Of a DNA stretch of 42,375 nt, positions 30,329-38,343 are shown one piece after another. Source of the stretch: Micromonospora yasonensis (GTDB lineage Bacteria; Actinomycetota; Actinomycetes; Mycobacteriales; Micromonosporaceae). The notes below the pieces were generated by a model. The model was not told the DNA's origin and searched no databases. It saw only the letters and a program-made list of their open reading frames with translations. The DNA lies in the NCBI RefSeq assembly GCF_026013475.1, contig NZ_JAPDPH010000042.1, positions 1 to 42,375 of the forward strand, read 5' to 3'. A program made the translations under genes and the position numbers. How positions within the stretch are numbered: the first letter of the stretch is position 1; the number at the start of each line of letters is the position of its first letter.

Positions 30329-31600
30329 TCAGCGGGGGCGGGGGGTGGCGGTGAGGTCGGCGTAGATGTCGATGAGGCGCTTGGTGACCACGTCTGGGTG
30401 GAAGATCCGCTCGTAGCGGGCCCGGGCGGAGGCCGCCAGGGCGGCCGCGCCGGCCCGGGCGACCGGCAGGGCGGCGGCCAGCGCGGCCGGCTCGGGTGCG
30501 ACCACCCAGCCGGCTTCGCCCGGCTTGATGCCGTCGGGGATGGCCGGGCGGTGGGAACCGCCGGCGGGGGCCGACGCCACCTCGGCCGGGCCGGTGCCGG
30601 CCGGCTCCCGGGGGGTGTCCGCGCCGACCAGGTACGGGATGCCGCCGAGCGCGGTGCCGAGCACCGGCCGGCCGCTGGCCAGCGCCTCGATGATCACGGT
30701 GGGCAGCACGTCGTGCCAGGTGGAGGTGGCCAGCACCACGGCGCTGGCGGTGAGCGCGGCGCGTACCCCGGCCCGGTCGAGCTGGCCCAGGTAGAGCACG
30801 TCCGGCCGCTCGGCGGCGGCCGCCTCGACCAGTGGGCGCAGCTCGCCGTCGCCGGCGATCCGCAGCGGACCCAGCGCGCCGACCGGGTGCCGCCGCCACG
30901 CCTCCAGCAGCAGGTCGAGCCCCTTCTCCGGGCTGAGCCGGGCCAGGTAGAGGAAGCCCTCGCCGAGCGGCGCCGGGGCGCCCGGATCCGGGACCGCGTT
31001 CGGCTTGACCACGATCCGCTCGTCCGGGATGCCGTAGTCGCGCAGGTGGTCGGCGACGGCGCTGGTCAGCGCGATGAACCGGTCCACCGACCGCCAGGTG
31101 GGCCGGTGCACGGCCAGGGTGGTGGCCATCAGCGCGCTCTGCGCCCGGGAGCCGCGGTAGCAGCGGTGCACGATCGCCGGCACGCCCAGTGCCCGGCCCC
31201 GGCAGTCCTGGCAGATCACGCCGTCCCGGAAGTAGAGCCCGGAGGAGCAGACCTGGCGGTAGTTGTGCACCGTCTGCACCACCGGCACGCCCCGCTTGTG
31301 CGCGGTCCGCACCACCCAGGGTGAGAGCAGGGGGTACGGGTTGTGCAGGTGCAGCACGTCGGGCCGGTGCTCGGCGAGCAGCCGGTCCAGGTCGTGCTGG
31401 GCCTGCGGCGCCCAGATCGGGGAGATCGGCAGCAGCGCCTTGGCCGCCGGGGACATCGCGGGGATCTCGTCGGAGCTGCGCAGGAACGGCAGCACCTCGA
31501 CCCCGGCAGCGGTGAGCTGCTCGATCTCGGCGTCGACGATCGTGTTCTCGCCGGAGGGCTGGGCTTCCCGGTACCGGTTGTGCGCCACCACGATTCTCAC
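30329..31600 (-). CDS. GT4-family glycosyltransferase
   Basis: The 423-residue protein is a GT-B enzyme. Its N-terminal half has HNRYREAQPSGEN, a long DVLHLHNPYPLLSP and a Cys-containing insert (CQDCRGR). The C-terminal half has FLYLARLSPEKGLDLLLEAW, RIAGDGELRP and the E-x7-E region PTVIIEALASGRPVLGTALGGIP, which binds the nucleotide-sugar. It should make a glycosidic bond at the cytoplasmic face. The three-Cys insert around residue 130-150 (CSSGLYF, CQDC, HRCY) looks like a metal or disulfide element seen in some capsular/exopolysaccharide enzymes. It is divergent from the Fpg-type gene. Confidence 0.88.
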   Translation of the reverse strand: MRIVVAHNRYREAQPSGENTIVDAEIEQLTAAGVEVLPFLRSSDEIPAMSPAAKALLPISPIWAPQAQHDLDRLLAEHRPDVLHLHNPYPLLSPWVVRTAHKRGVPVVQTVHNYRQVCSSGLYFRDGVICQDCRGRALGVPAIVHRCYRGSRAQSALMATTLAVHRPTWRSVDRFIALTSAVADHLRDYGIPDERIVVKPNAVPDPGAPAPLGEGFLYLARLSPEKGLDLLLEAWRRHPVGALGPLRIAGDGELRPLVEAAAAERPDVLYLGQLDRAGVRAALTASAVVLATSTWHDVLPTVIIEALASGRPVLGTALGGIPYLVGADTPREPAGTGPAEVASAPAGGSHRPAIPDGIKPGEAGWVVAPEPAALAAALPVARAGAAALAASARARYERIFHPDVVTKRLIDIYADLTATPRPR

Positions 31601-31624
31601 GGCAAAGAAGGCTACCGTTGTACG

Positions 31625-32485
31625 GTGCCCGAACTACCGGAGGTCGAAGCGCTCGCCGGTTATCTGCGCGAGCGGGCGGTGGGCCGGCGCGTCGAGCGTG
31701 TCGAAATCGCCGCCATCAGTGCCCTGAAGACGTACGACCCGCCGCCCAGCGCGATGGCGGGCCGGGCGGTGGTCGGCGCGGGCCGGCACGGCAAGTTCCT
31801 GGACGTGATCTTCGACGGCGGGCTGCACCTGGTGGTGCACCTGGCCCGGGCGGGCTGGCTGCACTACCGGGAGGCGTTCCCGTCAACCGCCCCGCTGCGC
31901 CCCGGCAAGGGCCCGATCGCCCTCCGGGTACGCCTCGACGACGGTTCCGGCTTCGACCTGACCGAGGCGGGCACCCAGAAGAAGCTGGCCGCGTACCTGG
32001 TGACCGACCCGGCGCAGGTGCCCGGGGTGGCGAAGCTCGGCCCCGACGCGCTCGCCGCCGACCTGCCCACCTTCGCCGAGCGGCTCCGCAGCCGGCGGGG
32101 CCAGGTCAAGGGGGTGCTGACCGACCAGGCGGTGCTGGCCGGGGTCGGCAACGCGTACTCCGACGAGATCCTGCACGCGGCGAAGCTGTCCCCGTTCGCG
32201 ATCACCGACCGGCTCGGCGACGACCAGTTGGCGGCGCTGCACGCGGCGACCCGGACGGTGCTGGGCGACGCGGTCCGCCGCTCGATGGGGCAGCGGGCCG
32301 CCGAACTGAAGGGCGAGAAGCGCTCGGGGCTCAAGGTGCACGCCCGGACCGGGCTGCCGTGTCCGGTCTGTGGCGACATCGTGCGGGAGGTTTCGTTCGC
32401 CGATTCCAGCCTCCAGTACTGCCCCACCTGCCAGACCGGCGGCAAGCCGCTCGCTGACCGTAGGTTGTCCCGACTCGTACGGTGA
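31625..32485 (+). CDS. Fpg/Nei-family DNA glycosylase
   Basis: The 286-residue protein starts VPELPEVE from GTG 31625. After removal of the initiator Met the N-terminal proline is the catalytic nucleophile and the following glutamate assists. It also has the catalytic lysine in GRHGKFLDV, the H2TH helix segment AGVGNAYSDEILHAAKLSP in short form (GVGNAYSDEIL) and a C4 zinc finger (CPVCG ... CPTCQ). It removes oxidised bases and cuts the backbone by beta/delta elimination. The H2TH wording differs enough from housekeeping MutM that it may be a Nei-like paralogue. It is divergent from the GT4 gene with a gap of only 24 bases. Confidence 0.92.
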   Translation: MPELPEVEALAGYLRERAVGRRVERVEIAAISALKTYDPPPSAMAGRAVVGAGRHGKFLDVIFDGGLHLVVHLARAGWLHYREAFPSTAPLRPGKGPIALRVRLDDGSGFDLTEAGTQKKLAAYLVTDPAQVPGVAKLGPDALAADLPTFAERLRSRRGQVKGVLTDQAVLAGVGNAYSDEILHAAKLSPFAITDRLGDDQLAALHAATRTVLGDAVRRSMGQRAAELKGEKRSGLKVHARTGLPCPVCGDIVREVSFADSSLQYCPTCQTGGKPLADRRLSRLVR

Positions 32486-32488
32486 GTA

Positions 32489-32516
32489 ATTCCACTCTCC
32501 GATTACGGAGAGGAAT
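32489..32516 (+). terminator. hairpin after the Fpg-type gene
   Basis: CTCTCCG (32495-32501) pairs with 32506-32512 around ATTA. The stem extends after a two-base bulge through ATTC/GAAT. It begins 4 bases after the stop at 32485. Confidence 0.6.
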
Positions 32517-32574
32517 CGACCCCTGATCGCCGAACCTCCCACTACGCGCCTCTACCGGGGCCGCCATCCATCGG

Positions 32575-32580
32575 TATAGT
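32575..32580 (+). promoter_or_regulatory. possible -10 element TATAGT
   Basis: TATAGT lies in the 275-base gap before the sugar transferase gene. No good -35 is seen at 16-18 bases (TCTACC). A start here would give a leader of about 170 bases. Pattern only. Confidence 0.25.
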
Positions 32581-32760
32581 GGCTCGGTCCCCGGCTTCAC
32601 AACCGATACGGAGCCGGCCAGATCCCCGCGAGCACCGACGGACGGGACTTCGCCCTGGGCGGCCGTCCGGCCCGGGCCCGCGTGGGAGACTGGAACGGTG
32701 GGCGACCCGGGTCCTCACGGCGCGTGAGGGCGTGGGTCATGCGGGAGGACATGGGTTGAG

Positions 32761-34317
32761 GTGACGACAAGCCTCCAGCGCCCGGTAACCAACACAGGCC
32801 GGAGCAAGAGCGTGCGGCACGTCGACAGCTTCGAGATCCAGCCGCCGACTCCGCCGTCGCACAACGGCGTACCCCGGTCGGCGTGGGCCCGCGCCCGGCG
32901 TCGGGTCTCCCGCTGGCACCGCCCGTACATCGCGATTCTGCTGCTGCTCGACTTCGGCGCGGCGGCCCTGGCCAGCTTCCTGGCCATCCAGATCTTCGAG
33001 CAGGCCGCCTCGGGCTTCAAGGACGCCCCCCAGTCGTGGTTCTACACGGTCGCGTTCCTGCTGCTCCCGCTCGGTTGGTTGATCATCCTGTGGGGCAACC
33101 GGGCGTACGACCGGCGTTATCTCGGCCTCGGACCGGACGAGTTCAAGCGGGTGATCCGGGCCGGCGTGGCGGTCGCCGCCACCGTCTCCTTCATCGCCTT
33201 CGCGACCAAGACCTCGCTCTCCCGGTGGACGGTCGGCTTCGCCCTGCTCGGGGCGATGCTGCTGATCCTGCTCGGCCGGATGGTCGCCCGGGCGACGCTG
33301 CACGCGATCCGCCGTGGCGCCGGTCAGGCCGGGCACCGGATGGTGCTGGTCGGCACCCTGCCGGAGTGCCTGGAGGTCCACACCGCGGTCACCCGCACCC
33401 CCAGCGCCGGCCTGGTGCCGGTGGCCATCCACCTCACCGACGGGTACGCCGCCGCCCGCGGCATCGAGACCCCGGTGCCGGTCTACGCCGGCCGGGACGT
33501 GCTCGCCCTGGTGCGGGAGGTCGGTGGCGACACCATCGCGGTCTGCGGCTCGGCCAGCGCCGAGCCGGGCGAGCTGCGCCGGCTGGCCTGGCAGCTGGAG
33601 GGCTCCGGCGTCGACCTGGTGGTCGCGCCGCAGCTCACCGACATCGCCGGCCCCCGGGTGCACATCCGCCCGATCGAGGGCCTGCCGCTGCTGCACGTCG
33701 AGGAGCCGACGCTGTCGGGTCCGGCGCTGCTGGTGAAGAACCTGATGGACCGGGTGGCCGCCGGGCTGGGCCTGATGCTGCTGATCCCGCTCTTCGCCGC
33801 GATCGCGATCGCCATCCGGATCTCCGACCCCGGTCCGGTCTTCTTCCGGCAGCCCCGGGTCGGGCACGAGGGGCGGACCTTCCGGGTCTGGAAGTTCCGC
33901 ACCATGTACGTCGACGCCGAGGAGCGGCTGGCCGGTCTGGTCGACCAGAACGAGACCGACGGCATGCTGTTCAAGATGAAGCAGGACCCCCGGGTCTTCC
34001 CGGTCGGCCGCTTCCTGCGCGCCTCCTCGCTGGACGAGCTGCCCCAGCTGATCAACGTGCTGTGGGGCGAGATGTCCCTGGTCGGGCCGCGGCCGCTGCC
34101 CGCGGACGACGGTGACTTCCTGGGCGACGTCCGGCGCCGGCTGCTGGTGCGGCCGGGCATGACCGGGCTGTGGCAGGTCTCCGGCCGCTCGGACCTCTCC
34201 TGGGACGAGGCGGTCCGGCTCGACCTCTACTACGTCGACAACTGGTCGCTGGCGTACGACCTGAGCATCCTGTGGCGGACGGTCGGCGTGGTGCTGGCCC
34301 GCAAGGGCGCCTACTGA
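32761..34317 (+). CDS. undecaprenyl-phosphate sugar-1-phosphate transferase (polyprenyl glycosylphosphotransferase)
   Basis: The 518-residue protein has a polar 55-residue tail, four membrane helices (about 60-170), a CoA/NAD-like Rossmann region (VLVGTLPECLEV), a fifth helix (330-352), and the conserved C-terminal bacterial sugar transferase domain: SDPGPVFFRQPRVGHEGRTFRVWKFRTM in parts (DPGPVFFRQ, FRVWKFRTM), SLDELPQLINVL with the Glu/Asp metal site, and RPGMTGLWQVSGRS. It is the WbaP/CpsE class that starts exopolysaccharide or glycan repeat-unit synthesis by moving a sugar-1-phosphate to undecaprenyl phosphate. No repeat-unit polymerase or flippase is adjacent in the window. GTG at 32761. 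Confidence 0.92.
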   Translation: MTTSLQRPVTNTGRSKSVRHVDSFEIQPPTPPSHNGVPRSAWARARRRVSRWHRPYIAILLLLDFGAAALASFLAIQIFEQAASGFKDAPQSWFYTVAFLLLPLGWLIILWGNRAYDRRYLGLGPDEFKRVIRAGVAVAATVSFIAFATKTSLSRWTVGFALLGAMLLILLGRMVARATLHAIRRGAGQAGHRMVLVGTLPECLEVHTAVTRTPSAGLVPVAIHLTDGYAAARGIETPVPVYAGRDVLALVREVGGDTIAVCGSASAEPGELRRLAWQLEGSGVDLVVAPQLTDIAGPRVHIRPIEGLPLLHVEEPTLSGPALLVKNLMDRVAAGLGLMLLIPLFAAIAIAIRISDPGPVFFRQPRVGHEGRTFRVWKFRTMYVDAEERLAGLVDQNETDGMLFKMKQDPRVFPVGRFLRASSLDELPQLINVLWGEMSLVGPRPLPADDGDFLGDVRRRLLVRPGMTGLWQVSGRSDLSWDEAVRLDLYYVDNWSLAYDLSILWRTVGVVLARKGAY

Positions 34318-34357
34318 CCCCTTGGCGGGCGCGCCCGCAACGGCGAGGATCTGGGCC

Positions 34358-35581
34358 GTGGGTGGCAACCTCTCCGCCGTCTTCGGCGTGGTCTCGCTGG
34401 TCAGCGCGCTCGGTGCGGCACTCTGGGCGGTGCTGCGGCTGCGCGGCCGGCGGGGCATCGCGACGGCCACCCAGCGGGCCACCTATGAGGTGCTGCACAC
34501 CGCCGGCCTCGCTGCCGAGCCGCTGCGGGCCGGGCTGAGCGGCACCGGCGCGGCGAAGGCCGTACGCCATCTGCGGACCCTGGTGGGCGCGGCCGGGCTG
34601 GCCCTGACGGACCGGGAGGTCCTGCTCGCGCTCGACGGGCGCGGCGCGCACCACGGCGACCAACTGCTCGCGGCGGCCCGGAAGGCGGTCGGCACCGGGC
34701 GGTCGACCGTGCTGCGCGAGTCGGAGCTGCACTGCGACCTGGTGGACTGCCCGGTACGCGGCGCGGTGGTGGCCCCGCTGAGCGCGGACGGCCGGGTGGT
34801 CGGGGCACTGGTGGCGGTCGCCGACGGGCAGCCCGCCCCCGGGCTGGTGCAGGCGACCCTGGAGACCGCGCACTGGGCCGGCGATCAGCTCGCCCTCGCC
34901 GAGCTGGACTCGTCCCGGGAACGCCTGGCCCGGGCCGAGGTACGCGCGCTGCGTGCCCAGATCAGTCCGCACTTCATCTACAACGCGCTGACCGCGATCG
35001 GCTCGTTCGTCCGGACCGATCCGGAGCGGGCCCGGGAGCTGATCCTGGAGTTCGCCGAGTTCACCCGCTACTCCTTCCGGGCGCACGGCGAGTTCACCAC
35101 GCTGGCCGAGGAGCTGCGCTCGATCGACCGGTACCTGACCATCGAGCGGGCCCGGTTCGGTGAGCGGCTCCAGGTGCGCCTGCAGATCGCCCCGGAGGTG
35201 CTGCCGGTGACGCTGCCGTTCCTCTGCCTCCAGCCGCTGGTCGAGAACGCCGTCCGCCACGGGTTGTCCCGCAAGCCGGGCACCGGCATGGTGAGCATCG
35301 AGGCCCGGGACGCGGGTGCGGAATGTCACATAACGGTGGAGGACGACGGAGTGGGGATGGATCCGACGACGCTGACCGCCGGGATCGCCGAGCTGGCCGG
35401 TGCCGGCAGCGACCCGACCGACGACCCCGGCCAGCACGTCGGCCTCTCGAACGTCGACGAGCGGCTCCGGTCGGTCTTCGGGGACCGGTTCGGCCTGGTC
35501 GTCGAGACCGGTCTGGGTTCGGGTACGAAGGTGAGCATGCGGGTGCCGAAGTTCCACCCCGGCGTACGGGCCGGCTCGTGA
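34358..35581 (+). CDS. LytS-type sensor histidine kinase with GAF domain
   Basis: The 407-residue protein starts at GTG 34358 (GAGGA nine bases upstream). A TTG at 34322 adds 12 residues. One membrane helix lies at 7-27, a GAF domain at about 45-185, and then the LytS/YehU kinase core with phospho-acceptor His205 in QISPHFIYNAL. The ATPase part has QPLVENAVRHGL and VEDDGVGMDP. The GAF domain contains Cys126 and Cys131 (HCDLVDC), possibly redox or metal active. It overlaps/abuts the LytTR regulator. In related actinobacteria such pairs commonly sit beside DUF485/acetate-type symporters, which here lie at 39991-42079 past an inserted operon. Confidence 0.9.
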   Translation: MGGNLSAVFGVVSLVSALGAALWAVLRLRGRRGIATATQRATYEVLHTAGLAAEPLRAGLSGTGAAKAVRHLRTLVGAAGLALTDREVLLALDGRGAHHGDQLLAAARKAVGTGRSTVLRESELHCDLVDCPVRGAVVAPLSADGRVVGALVAVADGQPAPGLVQATLETAHWAGDQLALAELDSSRERLARAEVRALRAQISPHFIYNALTAIGSFVRTDPERARELILEFAEFTRYSFRAHGEFTTLAEELRSIDRYLTIERARFGERLQVRLQIAPEVLPVTLPFLCLQPLVENAVRHGLSRKPGTGMVSIEARDAGAECHITVEDDGVGMDPTTLTAGIAELAGAGSDPTDDPGQHVGLSNVDERLRSVFGDRFGLVVETGLGSGTKVSMRVPKFHPGVRAGS

Positions 35582-35583
35582 CC

Positions 35584-36345
35584 ATGAACGCGACCGGGTT
35601 TCTCCGGGTGCTCGCCGTGGACGACGAGCCGCCGGCGCTGGACGAACTGGCGTACCACCTGCGCGCCGACCCGCGGGTGGCCCGGCTGCACACGGCCGGG
35701 GACGCGACCGAGGCGCTGCGGGTGCTCCGCGACGGCGACGTGGACGTGGTCTTCCTGGACATCCGGATGCCCGGGCTGGACGGCATGGAGCTGGCCCGCG
35801 TGCTGCGCCGGTTCGCCCGGCCGCCGGCGATCGTCTTCGTCACCGCGTACGACGACGGCGCGGTGGACGCCTTCGACCTGGGCGCGACGGACTACGTGCG
35901 CAAGCCGGTACGGGCCGAGCGGCTGGCCGAGTCGCTGCGCCGGGTGATCGGCTCCCGGGTGGTCCCCTCGCACCCGGCGGCGCTGGCCCGGGCGGAGGAG
36001 GACCCGACCATCCCGATCGAGCTGGCCGGTACGACCCGGATGCTGCCCCGCTCGGCCGTGCGCTGGGTGGAGGCGCAGGGCGACTACGCGCGGCTGCACA
36101 CCAGCGACGGGTCGCACCTGGTCCGGGTCTCGCTGGCCACCCTCGCCGAACGCTGGGCCGACGCGGGCTTCGTCCGGATCCACCGGTCGTACCTGGTGCA
36201 GCTGAAGCTGATCGCCGAGCTGCGGCTGGTCAACTCCGGCTACGTGGTGGTGATCGACGGGACCGAGCTGCCGGTGAGCCGCCGGCACACCCGGGAGTTG
36301 AAGGACAAGCTGGTCCGGGCGGCGAAGCAGGACTGGAACCGCTGA
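35584..36345 (+). CDS. LytTR-family response regulator
   Basis: The 253-residue regulator has a receiver domain (DDE at residues 13-15, phospho-acceptor Asp59 in FLDIRMPG, lysine in RKPVR) and a C-terminal LytTR DNA-binding domain, about residues 150-250 (LPRSAVRWVEAQGDYARLHT, ending VSRRHTRELK, with FVRIHRSYLV). LytTR regulators bind direct repeats through beta strands. ATG at 35584 was chosen; GTG at 35578 overlaps the kinase stop by four bases and is an alternative. It is coupled to the LytS kinase and probably autoregulated or aimed at the symporter genes. Confidence 0.92.
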   Translation: MNATGFLRVLAVDDEPPALDELAYHLRADPRVARLHTAGDATEALRVLRDGDVDVVFLDIRMPGLDGMELARVLRRFARPPAIVFVTAYDDGAVDAFDLGATDYVRKPVRAERLAESLRRVIGSRVVPSHPAALARAEEDPTIPIELAGTTRMLPRSAVRWVEAQGDYARLHTSDGSHLVRVSLATLAERWADAGFVRIHRSYLVQLKLIAELRLVNSGYVVVIDGTELPVSRRHTRELKDKLVRAAKQDWNR

Positions 36346-36361
36346 GTCGGCACGCGAGCGC

Positions 36362-36436
36362 TCAGAAGATGTCGGCGACCGGGAGCACGAGCGGGAACGG
36401 ATCGTCCGTCCGGTACGTCTCGGGCGCGGCGAGCAT
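36362..36436 (-). CDS. possible 24-residue micro-protein
   Basis: ATG at 36436 has GGGAGG five bases upstream and opens a 24-codon frame ending DPFPLVLPVADIF then TGA at 36362-36364. The codons are of typical composition. It is too short to identify and might be the start of a larger gene that was truncated, or a chance match. It converges on the LytTR gene and faces away from the DnaA-box cluster. Confidence 0.3.
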   Translation of the reverse strand: MLAAPETYRTDDPFPLVLPVADIF

Positions 36437-36477
36437 GGCCACCTCCCGGTAACCGGCACCCCTGGCATCCCCACCGG

Positions 36478-36550
36478 TTGTCCACAACGACCCGGCCGTT
36501 GTCCACCGGGTTATCCACAGGAGTGACGCGTTCTCCACAGGTTGTTCACA
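36478..36550 (+). promoter_or_regulatory. cluster of five DnaA-box-like 9-mers
   Basis: All five lie in the same orientation: TTGTCCACA (36478-36486), TTGTCCACC (36499-36507), TTATCCACA (36511-36519), TTCTCCACA (36531-36539) and TTGTTCACA (36542-36550). The third is the exact E. coli consensus and the first is the usual actinobacterial form. Spacings are 21, 12, 20 and 11 bases, close to whole helical turns. The cluster starts 110 bases before the ATG of the OmpR-type regulator. No oriC-type genes (dnaA, dnaN, rpmH) are near, so this is not likely to be the origin. Confidence 0.6.
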
Positions 36551-36595
36551 ATGCGCGCCACCGATCTCCACCGCTGCTCCCTACAGTCGGACGGC

Positions 36596-37273
36596 ATGAA
36601 GGAACGCCGGGTACTGGTGGTCGAGGACGAGCGGACCATCGCGGAGTCGGTCGCCGCCCGCCTGCGGGCGGAGGGCTTCACCGTCGACATCGCCGGGGAC
36701 GGCCCGAGCGCGGTCGAGAAGTTCCGGGCCGGGCAGCACGACCTCGTCGTCCTCGACGTGATGCTGCCCGGCTTCGACGGGCTGGAGGTGTGCCGGCGGA
36801 TCCAGGCCGACCGGCCGGTGCCGGTGCTCATGCTCACCGCCCGGGACGACGAGACGGACCTGTTGGTCGGACTGGCCGTCGGAGCCGACGACTACCTGAC
36901 CAAGCCGTTCTCGATGCGGGAGCTGGCGGCCCGGGTGCACGTGCTGCTGCGCCGGATGGACCGCGTGGTCAGCGTCCCGCCGGCCACCCTGCGGCTGGGT
37001 GACATCGAGATCAGCCCGGCTGAGCGGCGGGTGGTCAAGGATGGCGCCGAGGTGCACCTGACGCCCACCGAGTTCGACCTGCTGGTACATCTGGCCGGCC
37101 GGCCGCGTACGGTGCTGCCCCGGGAACGGCTCCTCGCCGACGTCTGGGGCTGGGCCGACGGCTCCGGCACCCGTACCGTCGACAGCCACGTCAAGGCGCT
37201 GCGCCGCAAGCTCGGCGCGGACCTGATCCGGACGGTGCACGGCGTCGGGTACGCGCTGGAGGTCCCGGCGTGA
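36596..37273 (+). CDS. OmpR/PhoB-family response regulator
   Basis: The 225-residue regulator has the receiver acidic pair EDE at 10-12, phospho-acceptor Asp54 in VLDVMLPG, LTARDDE and the lysine in LTKPFSM, with a winged helix at residues about 130-223 (LTPTEFDLLVHL, ending RTVHGVGYALE). ATG at 36596. A near-consensus -10 TACAGT lies at 36582-36587, nine bases before the ATG, so the message may be almost leaderless. The upstream 110 bases contain five DnaA-box-like sites, which could tie its expression to replication state. It is coupled to the next gene by a 4-base overlap. Confidence 0.93.
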   Translation: MKERRVLVVEDERTIAESVAARLRAEGFTVDIAGDGPSAVEKFRAGQHDLVVLDVMLPGFDGLEVCRRIQADRPVPVLMLTARDDETDLLVGLAVGADDYLTKPFSMRELAARVHVLLRRMDRVVSVPPATLRLGDIEISPAERRVVKDGAEVHLTPTEFDLLVHLAGRPRTVLPRERLLADVWGWADGSGTRTVDSHVKALRRKLGADLIRTVHGVGYALEVPA

Positions 37274-38343
37274 TCGGCCCGCTGGTGGACTGGCTGAACG
37301 ATCACCTGCCCCGCCCGCTCGACCCGGTCCGCTCGATCAAGATGAAGCTCGGCGTCCTGCTGGTCGCCTCCTGGGCCGTCGCGGTCGGCTACTTCTGGTA
37401 CGGCGTCGGCTGGCTCCCCCCGGGCACCGCGCTGACCGCGATCGGCATCGCCCTGCTCACCGCCCAGGTTCTCGCCCACGGCATGACCTCGCCGCTGCGC
37501 GAGATGACCGCCGCCGCCGGGACGATGGCGCGCGGCGACTACACCCGTCGGGTCCGGGCCACCTCGCGGGACGAGGTGGGCGAGCTGGCGCACGCGTTCA
37601 ACAAGATGGCCGGCGACCTGGCCGCCGCCGACCAGCGCCGGCGCGAGTTGATCGCGAACGTCTCGCACGAACTGCGTACGCCGATCAGCGCGTTGCAGGG
37701 CGTGCTGGAGAACCTGGTCGACGGGGTGGCCACCCCGGAACCGGCGGCGCTGCGCGCGGCGCTGGCCCAGACCGAGCGGCTCGGCCACCTCGTCGCCGAC
37801 CTGCTCGACCTGTCCCGGATGGACGCCGGGGTGGTCCCGCTGCGCCGGGTGCGGATCGACGTCGCGGACTTCCTCGACGAGGCGGTGGAGCACGCCACCG
37901 CGACCGCCGCCGGCACCGGGCAGGAGGTGCACTTCCGCCTCCGACCGCCGGCCGCGCCGCTGACCGTGCACGCCGACCCGGGGCGGCTGCACCAGGTCTT
38001 CGCCAACCTGCTCGACAACGCCGCCCGGCACAGCCCACCCGGCGGGACGGTGCTGGTGGCCGCCGAGGAGCGCGCCGGGCAGCTGTACGTCGAGGTGACC
38101 GACGAGGGCGACGGCATCCCAGCCGCCGAGCGGTCCCGGGTGTTCGAACGGTTCACCCGGGGCGAGCGGGCCGCCGGGGGCGGGACCGGGTTGGGCCTGG
38201 CCATCGCCCGCTGGGTGGTCGAGCTGCACGGCGGCACCATCCGGGTCGCCGACCCGCCCGCCCCGGCACCGGGTGCCCGGGCCGGCTGCCGCATCGAGGT
38301 CACCCTTCCGGGTACCGAAACCGTCCGAGGAGAGGCCGCATGA
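37270..38343 (+). CDS. sensor histidine kinase with minimal sensor loop
   Basis: The 357-residue protein starts at GTG 37270, overlapping the regulator stop by four bases. Two hydrophobic segments (about 25-48 and 53-72) are separated by only a few residues, so there is essentially no extracytoplasmic sensor domain. HAMP-like residues 73-125 follow, then phospho-acceptor His133 in NVSHELRTPIS, HATPase N-box LLDNAARHSP and G-box GTGLGLAIA. Its signal may come through the membrane or a partner, perhaps the membrane protein that follows and overlaps it by 4 bases. Confidence 0.9.
   Translation: MIGPLVDWLNDHLPRPLDPVRSIKMKLGVLLVASWAVAVGYFWYGVGWLPPGTALTAIGIALLTAQVLAHGMTSPLREMTAAAGTMARGDYTRRVRATSRDEVGELAHAFNKMAGDLAAADQRRRELIANVSHELRTPISALQGVLENLVDGVATPEPAALRAALAQTERLGHLVADLLDLSRMDAGVVPLRRVRIDVADFLDEAVEHATATAAGTGQEVHFRLRPPAAPLTVHADPGRLHQVFANLLDNAARHSPPGGTVLVAAEERAGQLYVEVTDEGDGIPAAERSRVFERFTRGERAAGGGTGLGLAIARWVVELHGGTIRVADPPAPAPGARAGCRIEVTLPGTETVRGEAA

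Noticed and set aside
36478..36550. Chromosomal origin (oriC)
   Set aside because: Only five boxes in 73 bases and no dnaA, dnaN, rpmH or gyr genes nearby; an actinobacterial origin normally has many more boxes between dnaA and dnaN.
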